Source of the DNA: Medicago truncatula
Taxonomy: Eukaryota; Streptophyta; Magnoliopsida; Fabales; Fabaceae
Direction of reading: 5' to 3'
DNA length: 64,000 nt
Assembly: GCF_003473485.1 (NCBI RefSeq)
Contig: NC_053046.1
Location: 36,541,832-36,605,831 of the forward strand
Positions 45,921-57,869 of the stretch are shown here, one piece after another. The notes beneath the pieces were generated by a model. That model had not been told where the DNA came from and did not search any database. It worked only from the letters and a program-made list of their open reading frames with translations. Each line of letters starts with the position of its first letter. Positions within the stretch are counted from its first letter, which is position 1. Made by a program: the position numbers and the translations under genes.

Positions 45921-46774
45921 TGAAGACCATATGATGATGATCAAACTGTACTATTATTCATCCTCATGAAATCCAAAAAGAAAAACAACTGTACTATTAG
46001 CTGATGATAAAACTTAGACATCAAGACCATACGATAGAAGCGCTTCCAATAAGTGGCAGGAAAAAAGTTTAACATTAAGGAGTGAAGACAGAATCAAATT
46101 GAGACCAAAAACAGACTGTAATATCTATAATAGTCAATAATGTTCTTCTACCAATGTTTTAATTGTATGAACTATGGAGTATTGGAAATAAATAACAAAT
46201 GTAAAGTAATTAAGAACGACCCAAGAGTTTAGATGAGTTTTTAGAGATTTCAAGTTTGAACCTTCAAGCTTAATCCTAACAGAAATGACAAACTTGGCTG
46301 CTCATACAATTATCTACGCAACTAAATTATGGAAATTTAATGTTTGTTCAAAGGTCTTGCTTGAATCTTGAGGTAATGCTATCTTTCCGGATATACCCTC
46401 TCTTACAATAATTTGGTTCCCTAAGATGAAATTATAAGGTGGATTTTGAGATAACAAATTTATGTTCGTTTGCTTATCCACTAAGGGGTCTGTGCATAGG
46501 ATAGGATGACATTTGAGAAAAAATATATCACAAAAGTAATTCATACTCATAAAGTAAATTCTGCCACCAAATCAAAGCATAAATAACATAGCATAACATA
46601 ACATAACTCACATGAAAAATTCTTGTCTGAGATTGTAATGAATCCTTAAAGCACTGGTCTCTTACCTATCTTTAAACTATCTAGATATAATAGATAGTCT
46701 CCAAAGTATAATGAGCAAAATTTGGTTTCAATTATTAAGACACTAGAGACTAGATTGGTCGATTCGTTCTATAG
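45921..46774. other. Spacer between unit E and the SKP1-like pseudogene
   Basis: No gene, RNA or clear element was recognised. Confidence 0.4.
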
Positions 46775-47252
46775 TCATTCACAAGCCCATTGATTTTCCT
46801 GACGAGCTTCCTCTTCTTCCTCTGGACTATAATCATTTACACTATTGAAAGTCTTGAGAATCTCATCTGGTGTCGTTTTCGTCATCATTTCTCCTAGAGC
46901 CTGACATGTAAGATCCAACAAGCTCTTGATGTTCAAATAGTTTGCAGACAAGATGAGATCGAGGAGCGTAGCCTGATCAACCTTGATGAATTCAGTGTCC
47001 CAACTCCCAAGCCTTAAGATCATCATGTAAGGGTTTTTCTTCGGAACTCCCGGCCTCAACATGCTTTTTACAATACTCAATAACCTTCGCCAAGATGTTG
47101 CTAGTTACCTTTATAAGAGGGTTTCCGTTATCGTGGATACAATCATCCTCAATTATATGCTTGAGCGTTTGTGATTCCAACGCTACTGCCTTGTCAATTT
47201 TAAAGGTTCCGCCGTCAGAACTCTTCAGTGTGACCTTTCTCGTCGATGACAT
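46775..47252 (-). pseudogene. SKP1-like (ASK-type) gene with a frameshift
   Basis: The minus-strand frame starts at 47252 ([14 protein letters not shown]) and follows the plant SKP1 pattern: [15 protein letters not shown], then [14 protein letters not shown], then HDDLKAW. A 7-base tandem duplication at about 46997-47010 shifts the frame. The other frame continues [33 protein letters not shown] and the typical end [15 protein letters not shown]. Apart from this lesion it is full length (about 157 codons). SKP1 proteins bridge cullin1 and F-box proteins in SCF ubiquitin ligases. With the shift the F-box-binding C-terminal helices are lost, unless the truncated protein has another role. There is no intron, as in many plant SKP1 paralogues. 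Confidence 0.85.
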
Positions 47253-47446
47253 GATTTTTTTTCTTCCCCTATTCAAAAGGTAAAATGTCCTAAACCTTAA
47301 ATTTATTTTGGGGTCACTGTTGCTCCAAGCACCCCCACTCATGGAGGGGGGGTGTTGCGAGTAATGTTGCCAAATGTAAAATTTAGGTTGTATTTGTATT
47401 GGACCTAAGTAATTGAGTCTAAGCGTTTAACCGGTCCAGAACAGAT

Positions 47447-47572
47447 TCCATTATCGTGGATACAATCATCCTCAATTATATGCTTGAGAGTTTGCAATTC
47501 CAACACCACTGCCTTGTCGATTTCAAAGGCCTCGCCGTCAAGGGTGACCTCTCTTGTCAAGTATCTTTTTAT
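47447..47572 (-). pseudogene. Second SKP1-like N-terminal fragment
   Basis: The minus strand reads [16 protein letters not shown], then [18 protein letters not shown], close to the N-terminus of the neighbour at 46775-47252. It breaks off after about 42 codons. A partial tandem duplicate of the same gene. Confidence 0.75.
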
Positions 47573-47602
47573 TCCACATATAATATAAATTAAATCCAAC
47601 AA

Positions 47603-48310
47603 ATATAAATTAAAATTAATACATTAATAGACTAATTAATGAAATATAATAAAATTGAAATAAAATCAGATATCATTTATAATCTTAATTAGAAAAGAAT
47701 TGTGATTCGTTTTACATAAACAATTAACTGTGATTTATTCTTTTTGGCTTTCTGAATTATATTTAGGCAATAGATCCTACAAATAAATATTTTTTTTAGG
47801 CAATAGATCCTACAAAATATTCACAAAAACTAGTTCAATGGACTAAATTAATGTGATTAGTAAGGAAGCCATGCAAACAGTTTTGTGGGGCTCAAAATAT
47901 AATAGTAACCGAGTGTATGTGAAGTCAAACTATGTGGATTAATATAAAACAGAAGATGTATTTTGGATGGACTTGACTAAAGTAAATGGTTCCTGTCAAA
48001 ACATATTCAAATTCTCTAGTGTTGATCCATAATCTCTCTATCTATCTCTCTATTCAAACTTACTCTTTATTTATTTTACTAACTTGTGTAACAATTTCAA
48101 CAAAGTTTAGTGCACCCATTAAGCTATTGAAAATTAACCCAACAACAAAGTGAAGATTTTCATAAAAACAATAAAGTGAATATCTCTATTAATCAACGCC
48201 TGTTAAGTGATTGAAGGTTGTTGAATTCCTCCTAAGACTAATCATTCGAGAGAATATGCGTTTGATTTATGAAAAAAACATCTTTTGATAGACTCTTTTG
48301 CCCAATAATG
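47603..48310. other. AT-rich spacer
   Basis: No gene or element is supported. Confidence 0.4.
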
Positions 48311-48640
48311 CATGTCCATGCTTATAAATCAACGCTTTGCAATAATGCATAATTTCCTCTCTGTTGCTAATTTTATGATGACAGTTGTTGCAAGGAACTT
48401 GCAGGGAAATCGGTTAGAAAATTCTAAAAAAGATGCATTGACTTTTTTACTTCTATATTTTCTTAAAAATATGTGTCCATGCTTATAAATCAACGCTTTG
48501 CAATAATGCATAATTTCCTCTCTGTTGCTAATTTTATGATGACATTTGTTGCAAGGAACTTGCAGGGAAATCGGTTAGAAAATTCTAAAAAAGATTAATT
48601 AACTTTTTTATTTCTATATTTTCTTAAGACTTGCAAAAGA
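48311..48640 (+). repeat. Two tandem copies of a roughly 160-bp block (third copy at 51225-51405)
   Basis: Each copy starts near 'catgcttataaatcaacgct' and runs through 'ttgttgcaaggaacttgcag' to 'ctatattttcttaa'. Copies lie at about 48311-48470, 48472-48640 and 51225-51405, with few differences. The minisatellite lies between copies two and three. Confidence 0.85.
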
Positions 48641-48818
48641 CTCTTTTTTTAACGCACGGGTGATATGGAAAGTAATATTTGACGGTAATAGGTAACAAAA
48701 TAGTTTAGATGAATATCATGATTGTCATATAGTATTTTATAATATTAAGAAGCATAGACGTTGGTACTGTACCATAACATAATTTTCCATGACATCATCC
48801 AACATTATAGGTTGATAA

Positions 48819-49296
48819 CAAGGACGGAGTTAGGTACTAATAAAAAGGGGCAGCCGCCGCCCATGAAATATATAGGACCGGCCCCTATAGGACTCATGTG
48901 CATATTAACCGTTCACCACCCATGCTTTCATATCCACTTGGTTCACTTATACTAAATTTTATTCTTTTTAATTAAAGGTTCACTCATATTCTCTTTTTTC
49001 TTACCATCCACTCATATTTTTTAATAATAATAAATATAGCATATTGAATTGATCAGTCTATTAAGTTTTATTCCTATATTTCCAAGTAGAAGCCAACAAC
49101 GTTTGGGAAATTAGGGGTGATAGAGATACCCTAAATCATACATTCAAGAACAATTATATTCTAAAGTTCCAATTTCTAAAAATTTCAAGTACCACCACAC
49201 CTCAAGATTTAGTAGTAGATATTTGTTATTGTTTATATTATTTATCATGTCTTATATTTCCACCCCCCTCGATAAATTTTTCTGGCTCCGTCCTTG
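48819..49296. mobile_element. hAT-like non-autonomous element, 478 bp
   Basis: The left end CAAGGACGGAGTTAG and the inverted right end CAAGGACGGAGCCAG match in 13 of 15 bases. The right terminus also resembles the 16627 element (GCGGAGCCAGAAAAATT). Flanking octamers GTTGATAA and GTTAAGTA match in only five of eight positions, so the target duplication is weak. Confidence 0.6.
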
Positions 49297-49304
49297 GTTA
49301 AGTA

Positions 49305-50885
49305 TAGCAAGACTGGTTATCATTTATAAGTAAGAGATTAGGTTAAGTATAGCGAGATGGATTAACGGTTATTCCTTTCCAAAAAAAGCATATAATTAGG
49401 AAAATAATTTTATTTTACTTTAGATAAACATTAAATGCAAAAGCGTGGGGGAAAATTAAGTTAAGATAGCGAGACGAATTAACATTTATAAGTAACATAA
49501 CATAATAGGTTAAATATAGCGAGACGAGTTAAGATTTATAAGTAAGAGATTAGGTTAAGTATAGCGAGACGGGTTAACAATTATTCATTTCCAAAAAAAA
49601 CAGCTTATAATTAGGAACATAATTTTATTTTACTTTAGATAAACATTAAATGCAAAAGTGTGGAGGAAAAATTAGGTTAAAATTAGAGATGACATTTTGC
49701 GTAAATTAAATATAGGGTTAATATAGTAAAGTCACGCGAAAAAATTAGGTTAAATCTATGGTTAATACTGCGTCACGGGTTAAATTTTAGAAATAAGAGA
49801 TGACATTTTGCATAACTTAAATCTAGGGTTAATATACATTTTGCATAAATTAAATCTAGGGTTAATATAGTAAAATCACATGAAAAAATTAGGTTAAATC
49901 AAGGGTTAATACTGCGTCACGGGTTAACTTTTAGAAATAAGAAATAAGATATCTCTCCGTTTGAAAATAAGATTTTGATTAAATTAAATATGTTTAATTA
50001 AACAAGGGTAATACAATAAAAGTAAGCATATAATTTAGGTTAAAATTAGGGCAACAGTTAGCGTCCGGGTTAACTTTAATAAATAAGAGATAAGATATCT
50101 CTCTGTTTGAAAATAAGATTTTGATTAAATTAACTAAATTCAATAGGTTTAATTAAATAGGGGTAATACAGTAAAAGTAAGCATATAATTTAGGTTAAAA
50201 TTAGGGCAACAGTTAGCGTCCGGGTTAAATTTAATAAATAAGAGATAATTTTATTTTACTTTAGATAAACATTAAATGCAAAAGTGTGGAGGGAAAATTA
50301 GGTTAAAATTAGAGATGACATTTTGCGAAAATTAAATCTATGGTTAATATAGTAAAGTCACGCGAAAAAATTAGGTTAAATCTAGGGTTAATACTGCGTC
50401 ACGGGTTAACTTTTAGAATAAGAGATGACATTTTGCATAACTTAAATATAGGGTTAATATACATTTTGCATAAATTAAATCTAGGGTTAATATAGTAAAA
50501 TCACACGAAAAAATTAGTTTAAATCAAGGGTTAATACTGCGTCACGGGTTAACTTTTAGAAATAAGAGATAAGAGATCTCTTAGTTTGAAAATAAGATTT
50601 TGATTAAATTAACTAAATTAAATAGGTTTAATTAAATAGGGGTAATACAGTAAAAGTAAGCATAGAATTTATGTTAAAATTCGGCACCAGTTAGCGTTCG
50701 GGTTAACTTTAATAAATAAGAGATAAGAGATAAGAGATCTCTGTTTGAAAATAAGATTTTGTTTAAATTAACTAAATTTAATAGGTTTAATTAAACAGGA
50801 ATAATACAGTAAAAGTAAGCATATAATTTAGGTTAAAATTAGGGCAACAGTTAGCGTCCAGGTTAAATATAAGAGATAAGAGATT
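49305..50885 (+). repeat. Degenerate higher-order minisatellite, about 1.6 kb
   Basis: Short phrases recur many times: 'ctagggttaatatagtaaa', 'actgcgtcacgggttaac', 'ataagagatgacattttgc', 'gtaagcatataatttaggtt' and 'actttagataaacattaaat'. The last occurs near 49418, 49637 and 50260, so larger units of about 220 and 620 bases repeat. No coding frame. Confidence 0.8.
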
Positions 50886-51165
50886 AGGTTCAACTTTGGT
50901 GATACCTTGCATATGTTGAGATATAAATGATAATGTTTAGATATTTTATTAAAACTAGCGAAAAGACAGACACGTGAATGTAAATTATTGCGTTAATTTA
51001 TGTAAATTATGAACGATATTTTTATAAAATTTTGATTTTGATTTAAAATTAAAAGTACAAATATTTGTGATTTTCAAATTGTAACAAACCTAAAAAACCA
51101 CGTTTATCTTTTTCAATAACAATAATTTAACAAAGGATCTTGTTAACGAGTGTCCGGGTTAGACT
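50886..51165. repeat. Duplicated block, copy 1 (Helitron-like right part)
   Basis: It is nearly identical to 51412-51695. From 50953 onward (ctagcgaaaagacag) it also matches 59131-59575. It ends near a 'gttaacgagtgtcc' motif. Confidence 0.7.
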
Positions 51166-51411
51166 CTTATTTTTCAGGATAGACTCTTTTGCCCAAAGGT
51201 TAAGTAATAATACTAGTGACCAGATGCATGCCCATGCTTATAAATCAACGCTTTGCAATAATGCATAATTTCCTCTCTGTTGCTAATTTTATGATGACAT
51301 TTGTTGCAAGGAACTTGCAGGGAAATCAGTTAGAAAATTCTAAAAAAGATTAATTAACTTTTTTGTTTCTATACTTTCTTAAGACTTGCAAAAGACTCTT
51401 TTTTATGTAAT

Positions 51412-51695
51412 TAGGTTCAACTTTGGTGATACCTTACATACGTTGAGATATAAATGATAATGTTTAGATATTTTATTAAAACTAGCGAAAAAATAGACAC
51501 GTGAATGTAAATTATTGTGCTAATTTGTGTAAATTATGAACGATATTTTTATGAAATTTTGATTTTGATTAAAATTAAAAGTACAAATATTTGTGACTTT
51601 CAAATTGTAAAAAACCCAAAAAACCATGTTTATCTTTTTCAATAACAATAATTTCACAAAGGGTCTTGTTAACGAGTACCCCGGAGGCTACTCTT
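51412..51695. repeat. Duplicated block, copy 2
   Basis: It starts aggttcaactttggtgatac, as does copy 1, with scattered substitutions (roughly nine in ten bases identical by eye). It ends near 'gttaacgagtaccccgg'. Confidence 0.7.
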
Positions 51696-51796
51696 TAAGG
51701 ATTCCAAAAGAAGAAACTATTTTATAAAAAAGTCAAATATTTTAATTTTCGATGCATTGATTACACATATTTTCATGATAAGTTGCCATTAAAAGG

Positions 51797-51830
51797 TGTT
51801 AACGAGTGCCCCAGAGGCACTGGTTAACAT
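51797..51830. repeat. Palindromic hairpin motif TTAACgAGTGCC...GGCACTgGTTAA
   Basis: A 12-base stem with one mismatch encloses a five-base loop (ccaga). Related half-motifs occur near 51140, 51670, 59550 and 59670. Confidence 0.65.
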
Positions 51831-52376
51831 TAAATATAGAGTGAACCATCAAATTCATCCCTGAATTTTCACACGTCGGCCAACTTCGTCCCTCAATTAT
51901 GCGAAATATCAATTTAGTTCCTGAATTTGTTAGACGTCCATCAAAAAGGTCCCTCCGTCCAAGTGCTCTGTTAGCCATGCTGATATGTCGCCTTGCATGG
52001 TGTTGTCTTGTACGCGTGGCAAGAAGGAAGCCACATGTTCAGGGACTAATTTGATTGAATTGGAAAAAGTTGCGTTTAACTTTTCAATTTATTATTTTTT
52101 GCTTTTCCTATTTTGCCCCTGCATTACCCATACCTCCTTCTTCACATTTCAGAACATCAAACACGTCCTTGACCCTTCTTCTTCCCGCTAAAACTTCCTC
52201 CATTTTCACCCCTCCAAAATCATCATCATCTCCGACGATTCTGACATTTTTGAAGTTTGTGTGTTCGGCTGTGATTAAAGGTAACGCCTTTCTTGTTGTT
52301 TATCAAGTTTCTGTGTTCGTATTCACCCTGTTTTTGTCTGTTTTTTTGTATTTTCGTTTTAAGTTTTGATCATGTT

Positions 52377-55300
52377 TGTTATCGCGATTTTCGGGTGTCA
52401 AGTCATAAATTAGGCTTGAACCTTTCAATCTTTGATATTCTCTATTTTTTCTTGGGAAGGGCAAAATTGAGAAAAAACCCTTAGATTCGAAGTTCGGGGG
52501 TCGTTTTCGCTACGGGAAGGTGTTAGGCACCCGGAACGATTATGGTATTCCATAAGAACCGTTCTCCTAAGTTTATTTCTACGCTTTATTTTTATTGCCT
52601 ACTTATTGAAAAAGAAGTTTTTTTTTTTGAGTAAAGAATGGGGGAAGAAGATGATTGAGATTTTATTTTACTTGGCTTGGAGGAGTTTTAACTCATTGCC
52701 TACGTACCCTTTTAAGGGATCAAAACCAAACGTAGTTCGTTCTCGAAAATTGTTTTTGTTTTTGTTGGTTGATTTTAAGTTTTTAAAAAAAGAATTTTGA
52801 AGAATGGAGATGAGAGGCCTCAAGGGCATGAGATTTGGAAAATGTGAGGTGGAAGTAGTTATTTTGCAAAATAAAGTCTAAGTATGGTTAAAATTCATTG
52901 GGATTTTTCTTAAGAAAACAAAAGGAAAATGAGGAGTTTTGACTCCTATTTTAGAAAAAAAGTTTTCAAGTGAGGTTATTCATATTTTTGAAAAATGATT
53001 TTTTTGTCTAAGCGTTGTAAAACCTAAGCATACATCTAAGCATACATTCCCTAATCATGCATCTAGAACATCCATGTGGGGTGTGTGCATGTGTCGGTGC
53101 TCGTGTCGGTGTACATCACTTATAGTGTCCATAGTCCTTTACATTGAGTCCTAGATACATGCTATGGTCTTGCAAGAATGTAAACTAAACTAAACTAACT
53201 AAATTTATTACAAACCAATTGGCATAGAAATGAATACAAAAAGAAAAACCTAAACTAGGAGCAATGAGGGTACAAAGATTAGGTGCTTATGGAATGAGTG
53301 AGATATGAAGCATAAGAGTTAGTAACACAAGTACAAAATGATAAAAAAGAATGCAAGCAATATAGAATTGAAGAGCACAAGAAAAAGAAAATAATGCAAT
53401 GAAACAAAGTGGTAAAAATACACCTAGAATTTAGGTATAACACTCATATATGCATATGACCTATAATTCCCTCATTATAGCCATTTTTGAAAGGTTTGAA
53501 TTTAAGCTACAATGTGAGGATCATAAGAGTACACACAAGCCAAGCATTATATCATATTCCTAGAGATATTTTCACACATTATTTCACATGCAAAAATATC
53601 ACAATATGAAAAAATGCATCAAGAACATATATGGAATTTAATGAGCAAGAATTAAAAGAACAAAGTAAAGAAAATAAATGCAAAAATAAGCAAATAAATT
53701 CTAATACTTAGAGGAAAAATTAAAATGATAGGGAAATATTTTTAGAAAATTTTTTAGGAGCATAAAATGCCAAGAAAGTGTAAAAAAGTATTTAAAACAC
53801 AATTAAAAAGCAATAAAAAAAAAGGCTCAGCAGGATTTAATCTGGTCCGCTGGATGAATCCAGAGGTCCAGATCTAACTCCCAAGATCACATCACAGCCA
53901 CTGGATCAAAGATCCAAGGGTCAAAAAAAAAAACACAAAAGATAGTGTAAAATGCAGGAAGCACAATGACCGTTAGATCAAAGATCTAACGGTTTAAACA
54001 GAAGATATACCATATTCCACACAAAAAGTCACACACAGGATTCAAAATCAAACACACAGCAGCCATCAGATCTTGGAACAATCCAGATCTGATGGTTCAC
54101 AGAGCGAGGGAACACAACAAGAGCACGCACGCGCGCGCGTGGGAACGGAGGGAGTATAAAAAGGAATTTTCACACAAAAATCACATAAACTTCTTCTTCT
54201 TCTCTCTCTAAGTCTAAGTCACAATTAGAGAGAGAAGCTCTCCCTTCTCTCTAAAAATCCCGCCGGCGAAGGTGGGTGGTGGTGGTGATTCCGGCGCGGC
54301 GGCCGGCCGGTTTCCGGCGGCGGCGCCACCGCGCCGGAAAATTCGAACTTCTTTTTTTTTTAAAATTTTTACATCAAAAGTTCCGTCACCACCTCCTCTA
54401 CACAAATCCGGCGTTAGTTTTAGCGAGAACGGAGCGATTCGGACTAGATCTACATTTTTTCTTTGAAAATTTTTCACACTTTTTTTAAAAAAAAACTACG
54501 GATCTAGATATCCTTTTCTCTCTAGTGTCCGAATCCGGCCTCAAAATTTTCAAAATCCGAACGTACACGCCTAGATCTACAAATACATATCCGTAACAAA
54601 CTTTTTCACACCTTTTTTTACACTACATATGCGCGCGAAAACGGAGAAAAAGAGGAGAGAAATGCGTTACCTCTGTCGTGAAACGGAGAAAAATCTTCGG
54701 AAAAACTTCGAATCCTCCTCTTCTCTTTCGCGCGCGCTATACCCTCCGTTGGTGTTGTTTTTGCTCGAAAATCCGGTACGTTTTGGTGTTGATGTGGTGA
54801 TTCGCGGTGGTTTTGAGTGAATCCGGTTCGGATTTGTTGATTTTGTGGTGGTTGGAGCTGATTCCGAGCAGATCCGGTTTAGATCTGTTGATTTTGGTGA
54901 TGAGGTGTTCTTGGTGTTCTTCCTCTTTTTTATGAGTTTTTTCTGTTTTGATTCTGTTATGGATGAGAGAGAGAAAAAGATTCTGTTTGAGACTGATTGT
55001 GATTGATTCTGATTTTTTTTTTTGACTGATTGTGATGGATCTGACACATTTACTATTTATAGCCTGCCATGTGTATCTGAGAACCAATGAAAAAATGACA
55101 TCTGGACTGTTTTGGACTTAAGGACTAATCTGCAAAAAGGTTAATATGAGGACTAATCTGCAAAATAAGAAAAAGGACTAAAAAATGCAATTTTAAAAAG
55201 TATTGGACTAAAATGCAAGTTAAAATAAAATTGGATAAAAATTGGTAATTTGAAAAAACGTAAAGTGAAACAAAAAATAAAATCAACAAAAGGACTAAAA

Positions 55301-55697
55301 CGAACCAATTACTGACACGAGGTATTTTAAAATACCTCCCTGTCGAAATTTTGACAGGAAAAGACAAAAATGCCTCTAGGGACTAAACTGACTCCATTGC
55401 AAGAAATGACCAAAATACCCTTTTGTATGATTTTTGAAATAAAATGCAAGAAAAGGTAATGCGATGTTTCTGAGAGAGTTTAAACGACTTGTAATGCAAG
55501 AAAGACATTTTGGATGGTTTTGTGCGCAAGAAAATCAAAGATAAAATCATGATTGAAAATAGTTTGAGACAGAGACATTAAAATATGCAGATGAAACAAA
55601 GTAAAGGTTCATGGAAACATAACAGTAAATTGACAATTATCAGTGTTGAAAAAGAAATTTGAATGAGTATTTTTAGGTCCAAAATTAGGGTATAACA
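52377..55697 (+). mobile_element. Solo LTR of a large gypsy-type (Tat/Ogre-like) retrotransposon, 3321 bp
   Basis: It begins TGTTATCGCG and ends GGGTATAACA, so TGTTAT and ATAACA are perfect inverted termini. The exact 5-base repeat ATGTT flanks it at 52372-52376 and 55698-55702. A 'gaaggtgttaggcacccgg' block at about 52517 and the great length fit Tat/Ogre LTRs. A TATA-like 'gagtataaaaagga' at about 54151 could mark the LTR promoter. No coding region of a retroelement remains. Short frames around 54200-55090 are low-complexity LTR sequence. Confidence 0.85.
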
Positions 55698-56008
55698 ATG
55701 TTGTTTATTTTGTTTCTGTGATCGTTGATGCTTGCCTTGTTCTTTGTTTGTGTTTGTTGCGTTTTTGAGACAGTTGTTTTGATTATTCGTTTTCGGGTTT
55801 TGGAAGTGAGGTTCAAGAAAGTCAGCCTCAAGCATAATGTTGTGTCTAGAAATGCAGAAACTGCAGGAAATGTTGTTGCAAATGCTGGACAGGTATGACT
55901 CTTAATTTTTAAGGATCGTTTTGGCAATTAGTAAGAGTAATTGAACGACTGATATGATTGATTATGTTATGATTTTAGGGACTAATTTGATTGAATTTTC
56001 AATTTCAG

Positions 56009-56205
56009 TTTCTGCACCAAGGAGGTATGGCCTTAGAGGACTAGTTCTTACATCTGATAGGCCTAAGCAAACACCAATGAGAGGTCCTGCACCAACTCAT
56101 GCTGGCATAATTAGGGTTCCATATCCAACCTATGGTCCATCCGTTTCGACTCAACCTACTAAATTCGTGGAGTTTATACTAACTCCCGGATTTTCAAAGA
56201 AGTGA
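56009..56205 (+). pseudogene. C-terminal exon remnant of a transposon-type protein
   Basis: After a 'ttcaatttcag' acceptor, the frame reads SAPRRYGLRGLVLTSDRPKQ, continues through TPMRGPAPTHAGI and IIRVPYPTYGPS, and ends GFSKK-stop. I do not recognise a domain. Its position inside the inverted-repeat element suggests the tail of that element's protein. Function not assigned. Confidence 0.4.
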
Positions 56206-56573
56206 TGCTTCCTGGAGTTTAATAGATGTTTTGGATTTGTAATATTTAGGCTTATTTGAATTATGCCCCATAGTTGGGTTTCTTTTTGCTTAACTTGCCG
56301 TTTAAAACTTATGACTTGTTAATGTCCCATAGTTGGGTTGCTTTTGCCTATGTAATTTCTCAGACTTATGACCTATACTTATGCCTATGTAATATTTCAA
56401 TTTCAATTTGTGTGTTCTACCTTTTTAGTTTATTTTGTACACATATGTTTGAAGGATCAATTTGATATCTGATTAAACAATTCAGGGACTTATTTGATGG
56501 TTTTTTATATAATGTATGATCTATTTGATAGATAGATAAATAAATAATTCAGGGACTAATTTGATGGCAATAT

Positions 56574-57192
56574 TATTATAGAAAGATTACATTTCTCAAT
56601 CATCTTCAACATCTTTTGATTAGTTACGTTAAACCAACCTTTGGTAGAGTGCAAGCATAGAATGGCCTTCCTGGGTTTTTTGAAGTATTGGATTTTCTAA
56701 CAACACAAATTGTAGGACACCAACATTACAACACCATTAAACTTGGAGTTTGAAGATGAAACTTGACTTTCAAAACCTTTTTTTCCCATATTCCCACCCC
56801 CCATCATTTCAGATTCAATTTCAATAGTTTTGCTTCAAGAAATTTTGAGGATTTTGGCTTTCAGACTCACTACGAAAAAAATTAGGTTTGAAGTTTTTTA
56901 AATTGGGACAGAATTGGACCACTTATTATTGGAGGAAATTTTCATAATTATAGAGTGTAGATTGCATATTGTGTAATTAGGGTTCCAATTTTATACAATT
57001 AAAAAAGAAAGAGCTGTTTGGGAAGAAAATAACCATTTAAAAAGAAAGTCAAAACATTTTCTGCATCATTATCATGTCCAATGCATAGAAATTACTGTGA
57101 AAGTAGTAAATCAAAGACTATAAATTTTGGATTGACTTGACTAATCGATTCATAAGTTTTCAAAAGAAAAAAATCATTGAAGACTATAAATC
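56574..57192. other. AT-rich spacer
   Basis: No gene or element is supported. Confidence 0.4.
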
Positions 57193-57371
57193 AAACTATA
57201 ATTAGTGTTTTTTAGGGGATTAATTAGTCTTTTAATCATCTCAAAAATTAATTACAAATATCTTTATTTTAAGAAGTTATTTGCCCAATAAAAAAAATAA
57301 AGATATTTGTAATTAATTTTTGAGATGATTAAAAGACTAATTAATGCCCTAAAAAACACTATTTATAGTTT
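57193..57371. mobile_element. Fold-back MITE, 179 bp, near-perfect 75-bp arms
   Basis: The left arm (aaactataattagtgtttttt onward) is inverted in the right arm ending at 57371, with only a few mismatches over about 75 bases and a loop of about 20 bases (aagttatttgcccaat). A transcript would form a long hairpin. Target duplication was not resolved. Confidence 0.8.
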
Positions 57372-57441
57372 GTACAAAGAGAAAGATTGATTTTTTTTTT
57401 TAAATCAAGTTGTCCTCCAACATTATCATGCTATTTTTTAC

Positions 57442-57861
57442 GGTTAAATAAGTTTTTATTCCATCTAAATATATATTTTATTTTTAGGACCTCTAGAAAT
57501 TTTCTTCAACTAATGATCCTTTATATATTTTTTGTCGACATCTTTGATCCCAGTTTTTAATTCAACTCATGTGTATTCTTCAAAATTTTGAATTATTTTT
57601 TGCAATCATGTCTGGTACATTATATAAATTTCTTTAATTCATTTTTTGTTAAAATTCTAATTTTTGCGAGAGATCATTCAAAATTTTGTAGGGTACACAT
57701 AAGTCGAGTTAAAAATCTGTAGGGTACACATGAGTCGAGTTAAAAACAGTGATAATAAATATTAATAGAAAATATTTAAAGGACCATTGTTTGAAGAAAA
57801 TTTTAAAGGTTCTAAAAATAAAATATGATATAATTTAAAGGGATTAAAAAATTATTTAATC
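57442..57861. mobile_element. Inverted-repeat element, 420 bp, relative of the 16367 element
   Basis: The left end (ggttaaataagtttttattc to gatccttta) is inverted at the right end over about 85 bases. Inside, a phrase 'gtagggtacacat.agtcga' is tandemly duplicated at about 57689-57745. The interior aligns with the 16367-17642 element. Confidence 0.65.
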
Positions 57862-57869
57862 CATGTTTT

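Larger units (their letters stand above)
51842..56573 (+). mobile_element. Decayed inverted-repeat (MULE-like) element split by a large solo LTR
   Basis: The left end contains ccatcaaattcatccctgaa, mirrored near 56550-56573 by ttcagggactaatttgatgg. Between them are a leader-like stretch (51840-52376) and, after the LTR, a terminal exon-like frame. Flanking 9-base duplications could not be settled, so the superfamily is inferred. Confidence 0.45.

Noticed and set aside
49305-50885. Interstitial telomere-like array
   Set aside because: 'agggttaa' phrases resemble the plant telomere unit, but the spacing is irregular and no run of consecutive TTTAGGG units exists.
48311-51405. CRISPR-like direct repeats
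   Set aside because: The repeats are long, unevenly spaced and set in plant DNA with no cas genes. They are a segmental duplication and minisatellite.
54214-55087. Overlapping frames on both strands, Pro/Gly/Ser/Lys-rich
   Set aside because: They fall inside the 3.3-kb solo LTR in GC-skewed, low-complexity leader sequence, with no motif.
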